64,000 nucleotides of DNA from CAVUPF01 sp963743285 (GTDB taxonomy: Bacteria; Actinomycetota; Thermoleophilia; Solirubrobacterales; 70-9): NCBI GenBank assembly GCA_963743285.1, contig CAVUPF010000003.1, positions 62,001 to 126,000 of the forward strand, given 5' to 3'. Under the pieces are notes generated by a model. The model saw only the letters and a program-made list of their open reading frames with translations. It was not told the origin of the DNA and did not search any database. Position 1 is the stretch's first letter, and each line of letters opens with the position of its first letter. This document shows positions 8,840 through 17,701 of this stretch, one piece after another. Both the position numbers and the translations under genes were made by a program.

Positions 8840-11115
8840 TGGCGAAGAGCCTGTTGGAGTCGCCCTGGTCGATCGCGGTCGACCCGGCCCGCCGCGACGG
8901 GCGCATCGTCGCCGAGGGCGCCGAGGAGGAGCGCAAGGCGCGGCGGGTGGGCCTGCCCGCCGCGCTTGATCCCGGCTTCGCCGCGGTGCTCCGTGCGGCC
9001 GGGATCGAGCGCCTCTACTCCCATCAGCGCCAGGCCTTCGAGGCCGCCGCTGCCTCCAACCTCGTCATCACCAGCGGCACCGCCTCGGGCAAGAGCCTCG
9101 CCTTCAACCTGCCGGTTCTGGACGGAATCGCCCGCGAGCCAAAGCGCCGCGCCCTCTATCTCTACCCGACCAAGGCGCTCGCCCAGGACCAGGCGCGAAA
9201 GCTCGGCCAACTGCGCCCCCCCGGCCTGCGCGAGGCGATCTACGACGGCGACACGCCGCGCGAGGAGCGCCCGCCGATCCGGCGCCGCAACAACCTCGTC
9301 CTCACCAACCCCGACATGATCCACGTCGGGCTGCTGCCCCACCACAAGAGCTGGGGGGACTTCATGGCGAACCTGGGCTGGGTCGTAGTCGATGAGGCCC
9401 ACACCTACCGCGGCGTCTTCGGCTCCCATGTCGCCAACGTCCTGCGGCGGCTGCGGCGGGTGGCCCGCGCCTACGGGGCGGAGCCGCGCTTCCTGCTTGC
9501 CTCGGCGACGATTGCCAACCCCCTCGAGCTGGCCGAGCGGCTGGTCGGCGCGCCGTTTGAGCTGATCGACGACGACGGCGCGCCACGGGCGGCGCGCGAG
9601 ATCGCGATGTGGAACCCGCCGCTGATCGACGCGGCGCTCGGCACGCGGCGCTCGGCGCTGTCGGAGGCGGCGGACCTGCTCGCCGACCTTGTCTCTCAGG
9701 GCGTGCGGACGATCTGCTTCCTCAAAAGCCGCCGCGGAATCGAGCTGATCCAGCGCTTCGCCCGCGACAGCCTCGCCGCCCGCGGCAAGCCGGAGCTGGC
9801 GGAGCTGATCGCCCCCTACCGCGGCGGCTACACCCCGCAGCAGCGGCGCGAGATCGAGGCGCGACTGAGCGCCGGTGAGTTGCTCGCGGTGATCGCCACC
9901 GACGCGCTGGAGCTGGGAATCGACGTGGGGGAGCTGGACGCGGCGATCTGTGTCACCTTTCCCGGCACCGTCGCCAGCCTGCGGCAGATGTGGGGTCGGG
10001 CGGGGCGGCGGCGGCGCGGGCTCGCCGTCTACGTCGCCGGCCATGACGCGCTCGACCAGTTCTTCTGCCGCCACCCCGACGAGTTCCTGGAGCGCCCGGT
10101 CGAGGCGGCGATCCTCGATCCCGCCAATGAGCAGATCGCCGCGCGGCACCTTCTCGCGGCGGCCTACGAGCTGCCGCTCACCGACGCCGACGAGGAGATC
10201 TTCGGGCCTGGGTGGCGCGAGCGGGCGGAGCGGCTGGTGGCGGCGGGAGAGCTGCGCCGGGCCGGCGGGCGGCTGCTGCCTCGCCGCAGCGAGTTCGTCG
10301 CCTCGAAGATCGCCCTGCGCTCCGCCTCGGCCGACTCGGTCGCGGTGATCGAGCGCGACTCGGGCGAGATGCTCGGCCTTGTCGAGGCCGAGCGCGCCTT
10401 TACCACGATCCACCCAGGCGCCGTCTACCTTCACCTCGGCCGCTCCTACGAGGTCGAGCTGCTCGACATCGAAGGCCGCCGCGCGATCGTCTCCCGCTTC
10501 GACGGGGACTGGTACACGCGCCCCAAGAAGGAGACCGAGATCTACGTCGAGCAGGTGCGCGAGCGGCGCCAGGTGGCCGGGGTCGAGCTGCACTTCGGCG
10601 AGGTCTCGGTCACCGAGCAGGTGATCGCCTTTCAACGGGTATCGATCTCCGAGCAGGAGCCGATCGACATCGTGGCGCTGGAGCTTCCCGAGCAGAGCTT
10701 CCCGACCCAGGCACTCTGGTACGTGCTGGGGGACCGCCTGAGCGCGGCGCTGGTGCCCGAAGCCCTGCTCGGCTCCCTGCACGCGACCGAGCACGGCCAG
10801 ATCGCCGTCCTGCCGCTGATCGCGATGTGCGACCGCTGGGACATCGGTGGCCTCTCCACCAACGTCCACTTCCAGACTGGCGGCGCGACGATCTTCGTCT
10901 ACGACGGCCACCCCGGTGGGGTCGGCATCGCCCGGCGCGGCTATGAGTGCTTCGAGCGCTTGCTTGGCGACGCCGAGCGGCTGATCGCCGAGTGCCCTTG
11001 CGAGTCCGGCTGCCCCTCCTGCGTGCAGAGCCCCAAGTGCGGCAACCTCAACGAACCGCTCGACAAGGCCGGCGCCCTGGAGCTGATGCGGCAGATGAAG
11101 GGCTCCGGGCGGTGA
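8839..11115 (+). CDS. DEAD/DEAH-box helicase with C-terminal DUF1998/Zn-cluster domain (MrfA/YprA-like)
   Basis: The 758-residue product begins at a GTG overlapping the previous stop. Superfamily 2 motifs are clear: Walker A TSGTASGKS near residue 79, motif II VVDEAHTYRG near 184, LLASATIANP near 220, and the second RecA domain with ATDALELGIDVGEL and MWGRAGRRRRG (~350-395). The C-terminus carries CPCESGCPSCVQSPKC, the four-cysteine signature of the MrfA/YprA group, helicases linked to DNA repair of crosslinks. Tight overlaps on both sides put it in one operon with the DHPS-like and LOG-like genes. Confidence 0.9.
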   Translation: MAKSLLESPWSIAVDPARRDGRIVAEGAEEERKARRVGLPAALDPGFAAVLRAAGIERLYSHQRQAFEAAAASNLVITSGTASGKSLAFNLPVLDGIAREPKRRALYLYPTKALAQDQARKLGQLRPPGLREAIYDGDTPREERPPIRRRNNLVLTNPDMIHVGLLPHHKSWGDFMANLGWVVVDEAHTYRGVFGSHVANVLRRLRRVARAYGAEPRFLLASATIANPLELAERLVGAPFELIDDDGAPRAAREIAMWNPPLIDAALGTRRSALSEAADLLADLVSQGVRTICFLKSRRGIELIQRFARDSLAARGKPELAELIAPYRGGYTPQQRREIEARLSAGELLAVIATDALELGIDVGELDAAICVTFPGTVASLRQMWGRAGRRRRGLAVYVAGHDALDQFFCRHPDEFLERPVEAAILDPANEQIAARHLLAAAYELPLTDADEEIFGPGWRERAERLVAAGELRRAGGRLLPRRSEFVASKIALRSASADSVAVIERDSGEMLGLVEAERAFTTIHPGAVYLHLGRSYEVELLDIEGRRAIVSRFDGDWYTRPKKETEIYVEQVRERRQVAGVELHFGEVSVTEQVIAFQRVSISEQEPIDIVALELPEQSFPTQALWYVLGDRLSAALVPEALLGSLHATEHGQIAVLPLIAMCDRWDIGGLSTNVHFQTGGATIFVYDGHPGGVGIARRGYECFERLLGDAERLIAECPCESGCPSCVQSPKCGNLNEPLDKAGALELMRQMKGSGR

Positions 11116-11588
11116 GACAGGTCTCGGTGATCGGAACCGGCGAGTGCCCGCGGGACTCCGAGGCCGCGCTTCTAGCCGAGGAGGTGGGAAGGCGGTTGGC
11201 CCAGGCCGGCGTGGCGGTCATCTGCGGCGGCCTCGGCGGCGTGATGGAGGCAGTGGCGCGCGGGGCGGCCCAGGCCGGCGGCACCGCAATCGGCATCGTC
11301 CCCGGGGCCTCCGTCGCCGATGCAAACCCGTACTGCACCCAGGTCGTCGCCACCGCGATCGGCAACGCGCGCAACCTCGCCGTCGTCGCCAGCGGCGACG
11401 CGGTGATCGCCGTCGGCGGCGAGTGGGGCACCCTCTCGGAGATCGGCCACGCCCGCAGCCTCGGCAAGACCGTCGTCGCCCTGCGCAGTTGGGCCCTCAC
11501 CGGCCAGGACAAGATGCAGGGCGCCCCCGGAGTCGTCGCGGCCGAGACGGCGGCGGAGGCGGTGGCCCTCGCCCTCGACGCGATCTGA
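11112..11588 (+). CDS. SLOG/LOG-family protein (TIGR00725-like)
   Basis: The GTG at 11112 overlaps the helicase stop (GTGA) and yields 158 residues. The Rossmann-like SLOG fold is indicated by SVIGTGEC at the start, ICGGLGGVMEAVARGA near residue 37, and VIAVGGEWGTLSEIGHA near residue 98. Relatives bind nucleotides or release nucleobases from nucleoside monophosphates (cytokinin-activating LOG enzymes are in the superfamily). Whether this member is catalytic is unknown; the usual PGGxGT motif reads VGGEWGT here. Confidence 0.8.
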   Translation: MRQVSVIGTGECPRDSEAALLAEEVGRRLAQAGVAVICGGLGGVMEAVARGAAQAGGTAIGIVPGASVADANPYCTQVVATAIGNARNLAVVASGDAVIAVGGEWGTLSEIGHARSLGKTVVALRSWALTGQDKMQGAPGVVAAETAAEAVALALDAI

Positions 11589-11664
11589 GCCGACCGTGGC
11601 TCCTATGTGACCGATCGCTTCCTCAGACCAGGCCCGATCATGCGGCGCAAGGCCGACGCCTAAC

Positions 11665-12438
11665 ATGGCCGTCGTGTACGAGGAATCGATTCGGGACGAG
11701 TTCACCCACCAAGCCGACTCCTTCGCGCGCAGCTCGGTGATGTCGGCGGCCGAGACGCTCGGCGCCCTGGTCGAGCTGGTGCCGCCGGATCAGGCAGCCC
11801 GCTGGCTGGAGGTGGCCTGCGGACCGGGCCTGATCGCGCGAGCGCTGGCCGGCCGAGTCGGGTCGGTGCATGGAGTCGACCTGACGGCGGCGATGGTCGA
11901 AAAGGCGGCGGCCGAAGCCGGGGCAGCTGGGCTGGACAACGTCACCTTCTCGCTGGGCGACGCGACCGGCCTTGGGTTCGATGACGGCAGCTTCGACGGT
12001 GTTGTGACCCGCTTCAGCCTTCACCACATCCCGGCGCCGAAGCGGGTCTTGACCGAGATGATCCGGGTACTGCGCCCGGGCGGCTGGGCGATCGTCGGTG
12101 ACCACGTCACCGACGCCGACGGTGCCGCGGCGGCGTGGCACCAGGAGATCGAGCGGCTGCGCGATCCCTCGCACTGGGCCTGCCTGGAGCCGAAGCGGCT
12201 GCGGGCGATCGCGGAGGAGGCTGGCCTTACCCTCGACGCTGAGCGGCTGATCCCGCTCGATCTCGATTTCGAGGAGTGGCTGAGCCGCGGCTCGGGCGGG
12301 CGGGCCGCCGCGTCGTTGATCGAGCAGCTGCTCACCGGAGCGCCGCCGGGGGCTGAGAGCTTCCGCGTCAGTGGCGAGGGCGGCGAGCGGCGCCTCAAGC
12401 TGGCCTACTGGCTCTCGCGCTGGCAGCGAGAGGCCTGA
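11665..12438 (+). CDS. Class I SAM-dependent methyltransferase (UbiE-like)
   Basis: The 257-residue product has the SAM-binding motif I WLEVACGPGLIARALA near residue 48, the acidic residue after GVDLTAAM, motif II near DATGLGFDDGSFDGVVTRFSLHH, and motif III VLRPGGWAIVGDHV. This is the small-molecule methyltransferase fold of the UbiE/COQ5 group; the substrate is unknown. It is monocistronic in appearance, 76 bases after the LOG-like gene and convergent with the GH15-like gene. Confidence 0.83.
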   Translation: MAVVYEESIRDEFTHQADSFARSSVMSAAETLGALVELVPPDQAARWLEVACGPGLIARALAGRVGSVHGVDLTAAMVEKAAAEAGAAGLDNVTFSLGDATGLGFDDGSFDGVVTRFSLHHIPAPKRVLTEMIRVLRPGGWAIVGDHVTDADGAAAAWHQEIERLRDPSHWACLEPKRLRAIAEEAGLTLDAERLIPLDLDFEEWLSRGSGGRAAASLIEQLLTGAPPGAESFRVSGEGGERRLKLAYWLSRWQREA

Positions 12439-12439
12439 C

Positions 12440-13792
12440 TCACGGCCAGAGCTGGCGCAGGGCGAGGATCGCGAAGGCGTGTGACCAGGCCAACGGGGTG
12501 GTGGAGCGGGGCAGGCCGGTGCGCGCGCCGACCCGCTCGGGGAGCATCCCGGTGGGCGTCGAGTCGCGGCGCAAATCGTCCATCAGCCTCAGGGCCTGGC
12601 GGCGCTCGCCGAGCGCGGCGAGGCTCCAGGCGGTCCAGGCGGTGGGCGCGGTCCACGCTTCGCCGTCAGGCCAGGCTTCGGAGGGGACGATCCCGAACCG
12701 GCCCTGATGCGCCAGCAGCCGGCGCAGCGAGCGGCGGACCAAAGGGAAGAGCGCTGGATGAGGAAACGGCCGAACCGCCCAGGCCGCGGCTGAGTCCAGC
12801 CCCGACCCCGGGTCACCAGCCCGCCGCTCCAAGCCGCGCCGGGTCGCGAATAGAGCATCGATGTGAGCGGCGCTGAGGCCGGATGCGATCGCGTTGGCGA
12901 GGTAGTCGCCGCTTTCTCCCTCCTGGTAGTCGGGTCGTTCCCGCCAGGCGTGGCGGCGCTGGGGCGGCGGCAGGCCGGCGGCGCGGGCGGCGGCGTTGAC
13001 CCAACCCGCCGCGTCGCCCTCAGCCGGCCGGCCGGCAACCGGTGAGCCGGTTCCATTGAACCGGGCCGCCGCGCTCAAGTTCAACCCGAGCAGGAAGCGG
13101 ACGACCCGCCGTGCTTCACCGCGGTATCCCGCCGCGGAGAGGGCGATTGCCACGGCACTCGCATCACGAGGCCAGACGTAGGCCCACCCTTCCCGCGCCC
13201 CGGCGGTGACGGCACCGCTGCGGCGGTCGGTCAGCGCCCGCAGCACAAGCAGCGAGCGCACGTACATCCGCCGCGCCCACCCCGGCGCCCCAGCGCCAAG
13301 CGTCCGCGCCCGCGCCACCCAGCGACGCTCGGCCCGCGCCGCCGCCGGCCCGCCGATCGAGCGGATGATCGTGGCGCGCGCAGCGCCGAAGCGCGCTTCG
13401 GTTCGCAGCACGTTGGTCCCGGCGAGGTAGCGCTGCCGGACCGAGTCGGCGCGCCAGAGGGCGAGCCGCCGCCCATTCACCTCGACCCGCGCCACGATCG
13501 CGCTGGTCGCCGAGACGCTTCCCGCAGCCTGTCGCGCGGCGGGGACGTTGAGCAGCGCCGGCCCGGCGGGCCCACCCGCCTGCACGTCGACCACGTCCCC
13601 ATAGGAGTCGACCGCCTCGGTCCGCCCTCCGTCCCCCACCACCGCGGTGCCGAGGAACGGGGCCGCCAGCCCCGGCAGCGCCGGGGGGGTGCGCGGATCG
13701 GACCGCGACCCACCCGAGACCGTAAGTCCGCCCGCCACCACCACGGCGGCGATTGCAAGTGCTGCCCCGGCTCGGCCCATGTCCCAATGCAA
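12440..13792 (-). CDS. Secreted or membrane-anchored GH15-like (glucoamylase-type alpha/alpha-barrel) protein
   Basis: The 450-residue protein starts with a hydrophobic signal or anchor (residues 5-28). The body has the helical-toroid features of glycoside hydrolase family 15: YVWPRDASAVAIAL near residue 207, a central WVNAAARAAG region, YQEGESGDYLANAI, WPDGEAWTAPTAWTAWSLAALG and the closing PLAWSHAFAILAL. At 450 residues it is shorter than many bacterial glucoamylases, and the catalytic glutamates cannot be assigned with certainty. An ATG at 13780 is an alternative start. Confidence 0.65.
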   Translation of the reverse strand: MHWDMGRAGAALAIAAVVVAGGLTVSGGSRSDPRTPPALPGLAAPFLGTAVVGDGGRTEAVDSYGDVVDVQAGGPAGPALLNVPAARQAAGSVSATSAIVARVEVNGRRLALWRADSVRQRYLAGTNVLRTEARFGAARATIIRSIGGPAAARAERRWVARARTLGAGAPGWARRMYVRSLLVLRALTDRRSGAVTAGAREGWAYVWPRDASAVAIALSAAGYRGEARRVVRFLLGLNLSAAARFNGTGSPVAGRPAEGDAAGWVNAAARAAGLPPPQRRHAWRERPDYQEGESGDYLANAIASGLSAAHIDALFATRRGLERRAGDPGSGLDSAAAWAVRPFPHPALFPLVRRSLRRLLAHQGRFGIVPSEAWPDGEAWTAPTAWTAWSLAALGERRQALRLMDDLRRDSTPTGMLPERVGARTGLPRSTTPLAWSHAFAILALRQLWP

Positions 13793-13859
13793 TCAGCCCT
13801 TCGGGCCGGCGGTCGCTAGCCTTCGTTCTGCGTGGCCACGCCGCCGCGCGTCCTGCCAA

Positions 13860-13932
13860 GGCGAGGTAGCTCAGTTGGTAGAGCACACGACTGAAAATCG
13901 TGGTGTCGGCGGTTCGATTCCGCCCCTCGCCA
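13860..13932 (+). tRNA. trnF: tRNA-Phe (GAA)
   Basis: A 73-base cloverleaf: acceptor GGCGAGG pairs with CCTCGCC, D-arm GCTC/GAGC, anticodon stem CACGA/TCGTG with loop CTGAAAA (anticodon GAA at 13893-13895), T-arm GGCGG/CCGCC around TTCGATT, discriminator A. No CCA is encoded. The 3' half from the anticodon loop onward serves as the left attachment site of the island. Confidence 0.96.
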
Positions 13933-13933
13933 T
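13891..13933 (+). repeat. attL: 43-bp direct repeat, 3' half of tRNA-Phe
   Basis: The bases from CTGAAAATCG to CTCGCCAT are identical at 51388-51430, with the flanking bases differing on both sides. Integration of tyrosine-recombinase elements at the 3' half of a tRNA, rebuilding the tRNA, is a well-known pattern. The integrase domain lies just inside this end. Confidence 0.9.
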
Positions 13934-13946
13934 AAGCGGAACACAA

Positions 13947-13954
13947 GGAGGGAA
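13947..13954. repeat. Target-site duplication (left) of the IS66 element
   Basis: GGAGGGAA immediately precedes the left terminal repeat and recurs at 16600-16607 right after the right terminal repeat. Eight-base duplications are typical of the IS66 family. Confidence 0.93.
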
Positions 13955-14008
13955 GTGACTGTTCAGGTCCCCGGCAGGTGACATAACTCTGGGCGCGAAC
14001 CTCCCCAT

Positions 14009-14176
14009 GTGCCTGCGCAGCGCCCGTCATATGAGGAACTCGAGTCCCTTGTTGCCTCCCAGGCGACGCTGATCGGCGAGCTGCGCGGGGAAATAACCAA
14101 GTTGCGAGCCGAGATCGGCGAGCTGCGAGGGCGGCTTGGCCAGAACTCACGCAACTCCTCCAAGCCGCCGTCCTCA
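14009..14176 (+). pseudogene. IS66 transposase TnpC, N-terminal fragment
   Basis: A GTG start opens 56 codons with a coiled-coil leader (SLVASQATLIGELRGEITKL) followed by RLGQNSRNSSKPPSS, the signature at the start of IS66 TnpC. The frame then runs without a stop into the inserted IS630 gene. The natural continuation, YEKPAPKS..RKPGGQPGHPG, resumes at 15303. Confidence 0.9.
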
Positions 14177-15304
14177 TACCACTTCGCACACAAGGCAGGT
14201 GATAGCGTGGGGAGGTCGAACTTCGGTGGTATGGCTACTTCGATTGCGTTCCCAGAAGGCACCCTCGAGCGTATGGACGAGTTGCTGGCCGACAACAGGC
14301 TCTCGGCCCGCGAGCGCTCGCGGATAACGTGCATCCGTCTCCTGGCCCTGGGGTGGGAGGCTCAGGATGTCGCGGAGGCGGTTGGCATCACCCGCAGCAG
14401 CGTCTATCGACGCAAGGCGGAATTCCTCAAGGACGGTGAGAGCACGCTTCACACCGATCGCTGGGGTGGGCGCCGCGGCGGGGTCCTCACCGAGGCCCAG
14501 GAGGCCGAGTTCGTCGCCCACTTCGAGGCGGCTGCCCGCCAGGGGCAGATGGTGAGCGCCGCGGCGATGGCGGGCGAGCTGGCACGGCGGGCCGGCAGGC
14601 CGGCCTCCCCTGCGACGCTCTACCGGATCCTCGCCCGCCACGGCTGGCGCAAGGTGGTGCCGCGGCCGCGGCACCCCGAAGCCGATCCCGCTCGCCAGGA
14701 GGCGTTCAAGGAAACCTCCCGCAGCTCCTGGCGTCCGCCCGGGCGGACGATCGGCGCCCGCTGAGGCTGATGTTCATGGACGAGGCGCGCTTCGGGCGCA
14801 TGAACCGCCCGGTGCGCTGCTGGGCGCCGCCCGGCGTGCGTCCCGTGGTGGACTGCCAGACGGTGCGCGAGTACACCTACGCCTACGGCGCGGTGTGCCC
14901 CAACGACGGGGCGCTTTGCTCGCTGATCATGCCCACCATGCATAGCGAGTGCTTTGAGCACTTCGCGGCGGAGGTCTCCAAGCGCCACCCCGATGAGCTG
15001 ATCGTCCTGGTCTGCGACGGAGCCGGATCGCACACCGCCACAGAGCTGTCGCTGCCCGGGAACATCCGCATCCTCACCCTGCCGCCCTACAGCCCCGAGC
15101 TGAACCCCACAGAGCAGCTCTGGGACCTGATCCGCGAGCGGCGCTTTGCCAACAAAGCCTACGAGAGCCTCGGCGAGGTCGAGGACGACCTCGCCGAGGA
15201 GCTGTGCGCCCTGGAAGCGGACCGCCCCACGATTCAGTCCCTCACAAGTCATCCCTGGATAACAGCGTCACTCAACTTGGTTGAGGATTAGTATCAGACG
15301 GCTA
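14177..15304 (+). mobile_element. IS630-family element inserted in IS66 tnpC
   Basis: Boundaries are inferred from where the IS66 reading stops and resumes; TA dinucleotides occur at both edges (14177-14178 and 15303-15304), consistent with TA-targeting by IS630/Tc1 elements. I could not find convincing terminal inverted repeats at these positions, so the ends could shift by some bases or a small deletion may have followed insertion. Confidence 0.7.
14231..15291 (+). pseudogene. IS630-family transposase, frameshifted
   Basis: The N-terminal part (14231-14764) carries helix-turn-helix segments (ARERSRITCIRLLALGW, VAEAVGITRSSVYRRKAEF). The DDE catalytic half continues one frame back from about 14710 and runs to 15291: MFMDEARFGRM, then VLVCDGAGSHTA and PPYSPELNPTEQLW. 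A -1 shift near AAGGAAACC restores NLPQLLASARADDRRPLRL between the halves. Some IS630 elements use programmed shifting, but the heptamer here is not a classic slippery site, so decay is equally likely. The start follows GGGGAGG at longer than usual spacing. Confidence 0.85.
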
Positions 15305-16574
15305 TGAAAAGCCCGCTCCCAAGAGCCTGCGGCGCCCCTCGGGCCGAAAGCCCGGCGGGCAGCCCGGTCACCCAGGCCGCTACTTGAAGCAGGTCGAGCA
15401 CCCCGACGAAGTGATCGTGCACGTGCCGGAGCGTTGCTTTGCCTGCGGCGGAGACCTTGATGGCGCCGAGGTCCTGAGCGAGGAGGCACGGCAGGTGTTC
15501 GACCTGCCTGCGGTGGCTCTTCACGTCACCGAGCACCGCGCCCAGCGCCGGCGCTGTAGCTGCGGGGCCACGAGCGCCGCTCCCTTTCCCCAAGGTCTGA
15601 GCGCTCCGGCCCAGTACGGGCCGGAGCTGCGGGCGCTGGCGATCTATTTGATCTGCTTTCAGCATCTGCCCTACCAGCGCGCAGCGCGACTCCTGGCCGA
15701 CTGGCTCGGGACGCCGGTCTCGACCGGAACCCTGCAGGCGATTGTCGAGCGCGGCGGTGAGGACCTTGAGGAGTTCGAGGTCCTCATCCGTGACCGACTG
15801 ATCGGCTCCGCGGTCACCCACTTCGACGAGACCGGCGCCCGCGCCGAGGGCGCCCTGCGTTGGGTGCACTCGGCTTCCACCGGGCGCCTCACCCTCTACC
15901 GGCTGCACGAGCGGCGCGGGGAAGAGGGGATCGACCATCTGGGCGTGCTCAGGCCCTTTAAGGGTGTCGCTGTCCACGACGGCTGGGCGACCTACCGAAA
16001 CTATGAGGATGCCACCCACGCCCTGTGCAACGTCCACCACCTGCGCGAGCTGGTGGGGGCGATTGAGCGCAACCCCGAGACCCAGACCTGGGCCAAGGAG
16101 ATGGACTCCTTGCTGCGCGCGGTCAAGGGCGCGGTCGACCTAGCCCGAGCCGCCGGCGCCACCGCGCTTGACGCCCGGGTTCTCGAGGCCTTCGAGAAGC
16201 GCTACGAGCAGGTCATCGCCCGCGGGCACGAACAGAACCCGCCGCCCACCAAGCGCACCGGCAGGCGAGGGCCCATCGGCCGCTCCAAGACCGCCAACCT
16301 GCACCGCCGGCTCGACCAGCACCGCGAGGAGGTGCTGCGCTTCGCCCACGACTTCGGTGTCCCGTTCGACAACAACCAGGCCGAGCGTGATCTGCGCATG
16401 ATCAAGCTCCAGCAGAAGATCTCAGGCTGCTGGCGGACGATCTCAGGTGCCGAGGGGTTCCTCGCCCTGCGCTCCTATCTCAGTACCGCTGCCAAGCAAG
16501 GCCAGGACGTCCTCGATGTTCTCACCCGCTTGGCCGAGCGGGACCCTTGGCTTCCCGACGCCGCTGCGTCCTGA
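15303..16574 (+). pseudogene. IS66 transposase TnpC, C-terminal fragment (DDE domain)
   Basis: About 423 residues: RKPGGQPGHPG, the zinc-binding CFACGGDL region, DDE catalytic residues in HFDETGAR, AVHDGWATYRNY..HALCNVHHLREL and PFDNNQAERDLRMIKLQQKISG. The original start lies before the IS630 insertion, so this piece alone lacks the N-terminal DNA-binding segment. Together with the 14009-14176 piece it gives about 480 residues, the normal TnpC size. Confidence 0.9.
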
Positions 16575-16599
16575 GGGCATCGGGGACCTGAACAGTCAC

Positions 16600-16635
16600 G
16601 GAGGGAAGCGGGTTTCCGCCCGCTTCCCTCCTTTT
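16600..16635 (+). terminator. Rho-independent terminator displaced from tRNA-Phe by IS66
   Basis: A perfect 13-bp stem (16600-16612 with 16619-16631), a 6-base loop TTTCCG and a TTTT tail. Its first eight bases are the duplicated target GGAGGGAA, whose other copy lies 15 bases after the tRNA. Before the insertion this hairpin would have started about 15 bases after tRNA-Phe. Confidence 0.9.
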
Positions 16636-16668
16636 CGCTGAGCGCCTCCTTGAGGCTGTTTTGGGCTT

Positions 16669-16689
16669 CGTCGCCCAAACGTCGCCCAA
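16669..16689. repeat. Two direct copies of CGTCGCCCAA (candidate integrase arm sites, left)
   Basis: CGTCGCCCAA occurs at 16669-16678 and 16680-16689, just beyond the integrase stop. Two further copies, one inverted, lie at 51214-51223 and 51235-51244 near the other end of the island. Such paired sites near both ends resemble arm-type integrase or excisionase sites. Confidence 0.5.
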
Positions 16690-16698
16690 TAGCGGCCG

Positions 16699-17355
16699 TC
16701 AGGCCGCGATCGAGGCGCCGCTGGGTTGCTTGCGCGCCTTGCGGACAAGCCGATCGAAGTTCGCGCCATGCCGGCGATCTACCCGCTGCTGGAGCTGCGC
16801 GTAGACATCCATCGTCATGGTCGAGTCCGCGTGTCCGACCTGATCCATGACCCACTTGACGTCGAACTTGTTGGCGAGCAGGGCGATCGAGATGTAGGTG
16901 CGGCGCAGGCTGTGCGGCGTCGTGTTGGGGAGGGGCGGCAATCCCCTCGCCACCAGTCGTTCACCGCCCAGCTTCGCGGCTCCGGCGACGATCTTGCCGA
17001 CCCTCTGCCGCGACATCCGACCGCCACGAGCGTTGGGGATGAGGTAGTCCTCGGGTCCGCTCGGCATCCCAGCCCGACGCAGGCGGTCGATGTGCTCGAC
17101 GATCACCTCCGCCAGGTCCGGTGTTAGCTCGACTGTCCGCTCGCCCGCCTCGCTCTTTGCGTCTTCGATCCGCAGGCGAGCGCCGTTGGGATCGTGGAGG
17201 CGGACCCGGCCGATCTTCAGGTCGCAGAGCTCGCTGGCCCGCAGTCCCCCACGGCCAAGCAACTCACAGACGACGCGGCGCCCGACGTAGCCTCGCCCGA
17301 CCTTGATTCCAAGCCGCCGGAGGTGGTGGCTCAACTCCTTGTCGACGCCGATCAT
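16699..17355 (-). CDS. Tyrosine recombinase (island integrase), catalytic domain only
   Basis: The 218 residues hold the catalytic set: Arg in GGLRASELCDL near residue 39, Lys in the following beta-hairpin, HSLRRTYI (H-x-x-R) near 148, GHADSTM (His) near 173 and the nucleophile Tyr in MDVYAQL near 182. The N-terminal core-binding SAM-like domain of about 100 residues is absent: the frame stays open upstream but encodes no recognizable domain there. It therefore looks truncated by recombination with the adjacent GNAT-like gene (4-base overlap). It is oriented toward the tRNA, as usual for tRNA islands. Confidence 0.85.
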   Translation of the reverse strand: MIGVDKELSHHLRRLGIKVGRGYVGRRVVCELLGRGGLRASELCDLKIGRVRLHDPNGARLRIEDAKSEAGERTVELTPDLAEVIVEHIDRLRRAGMPSGPEDYLIPNARGGRMSRQRVGKIVAGAAKLGGERLVARGLPPLPNTTPHSLRRTYISIALLANKFDVKWVMDQVGHADSTMTMDVYAQLQQRVDRRHGANFDRLVRKARKQPSGASIAA

Positions 17356-17690
17356 CGCAATCCGGATCGCGCCGAAGTCCCCTTGGCGAGCCTCATCGAG
17401 GCCCGCCGCTCTCTTTCGCTCAACGCCGTCAGCTTGACCTGGCTGAGCGCCAAGGTGACGTAGCCGAGCAGGCGCCCGGGCGCCTGCTCGGGGTCGCCAA
17501 ACATGTAGGTGGTGCCCGTTCCCGCCTTGGCGGCCACCTCATAGCCGCCGCCTCGCAGGAAGTCGCGGACCATCGTCTCGCCTGGGTCGGGACTCCCATC
17601 CGCCGAGCGGCGCCTCACGCAATCGAACCGAGCTACCGTCTCGCGCAGCGCCTCGCTCGCGGGCGGCTCGAAGCGAGCCACTTCGCGCAT
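17352..17690 (-). pseudogene. Truncated GNAT-type (TacT-like) acetyltransferase toxin
   Basis: The 112 residues resemble the N-terminal half of GNAT toxins: FEPPASEALRETVARFDC, later GTTYMFGDPEQAPGRLLGYVTLALSQVKL. The acetyl-CoA-binding motif (Q/RxxGxG/A) that should follow is absent, because the frame ends at the overlap with the integrase fragment. It lies 11 bases after a 63-residue antitoxin-sized gene, supporting an old toxin-antitoxin pair. Assignment is by pattern only. Confidence 0.5.
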
Positions 17691-17701
17691 TCGGCGCTCG
17701 C

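Larger units (their letters stand above)
13955..16599 (+). mobile_element. IS66-family element (TnpC-only type) interrupted by an IS630-family element
   Basis: The ends are perfect 19-bp inverted repeats: GTGACTGTTCAGGTCCCCG at 13955-13973 and its complement at 16581-16599. The 8-bp duplication GGAGGGAA flanks it. The only IS66 gene is a tnpC-like transposase split into an N-terminal piece (14009-14176) and a C-terminal piece (from 15303); there are no tnpA/tnpB genes, as in the ISBst12-like group. The roughly 1.1-kb interruption encodes an IS630 transposase. The insertion lies in the first arm of a terminator hairpin downstream of tRNA-Phe. Confidence 0.92.

Noticed and set aside
8836..10911. 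A 691-codon open frame antisense to the DEAH helicase
   Set aside because: It is a GC-rich shadow frame with His/Arg/Gly/Asp-rich composition and no domain; the plus-strand helicase is unambiguous.
15384..16574. A complete IS66 transposase starting at TTG 15384
   Set aside because: The conserved N-terminal part lies before the IS630 insertion, and the frame is already in-family upstream of this TTG.
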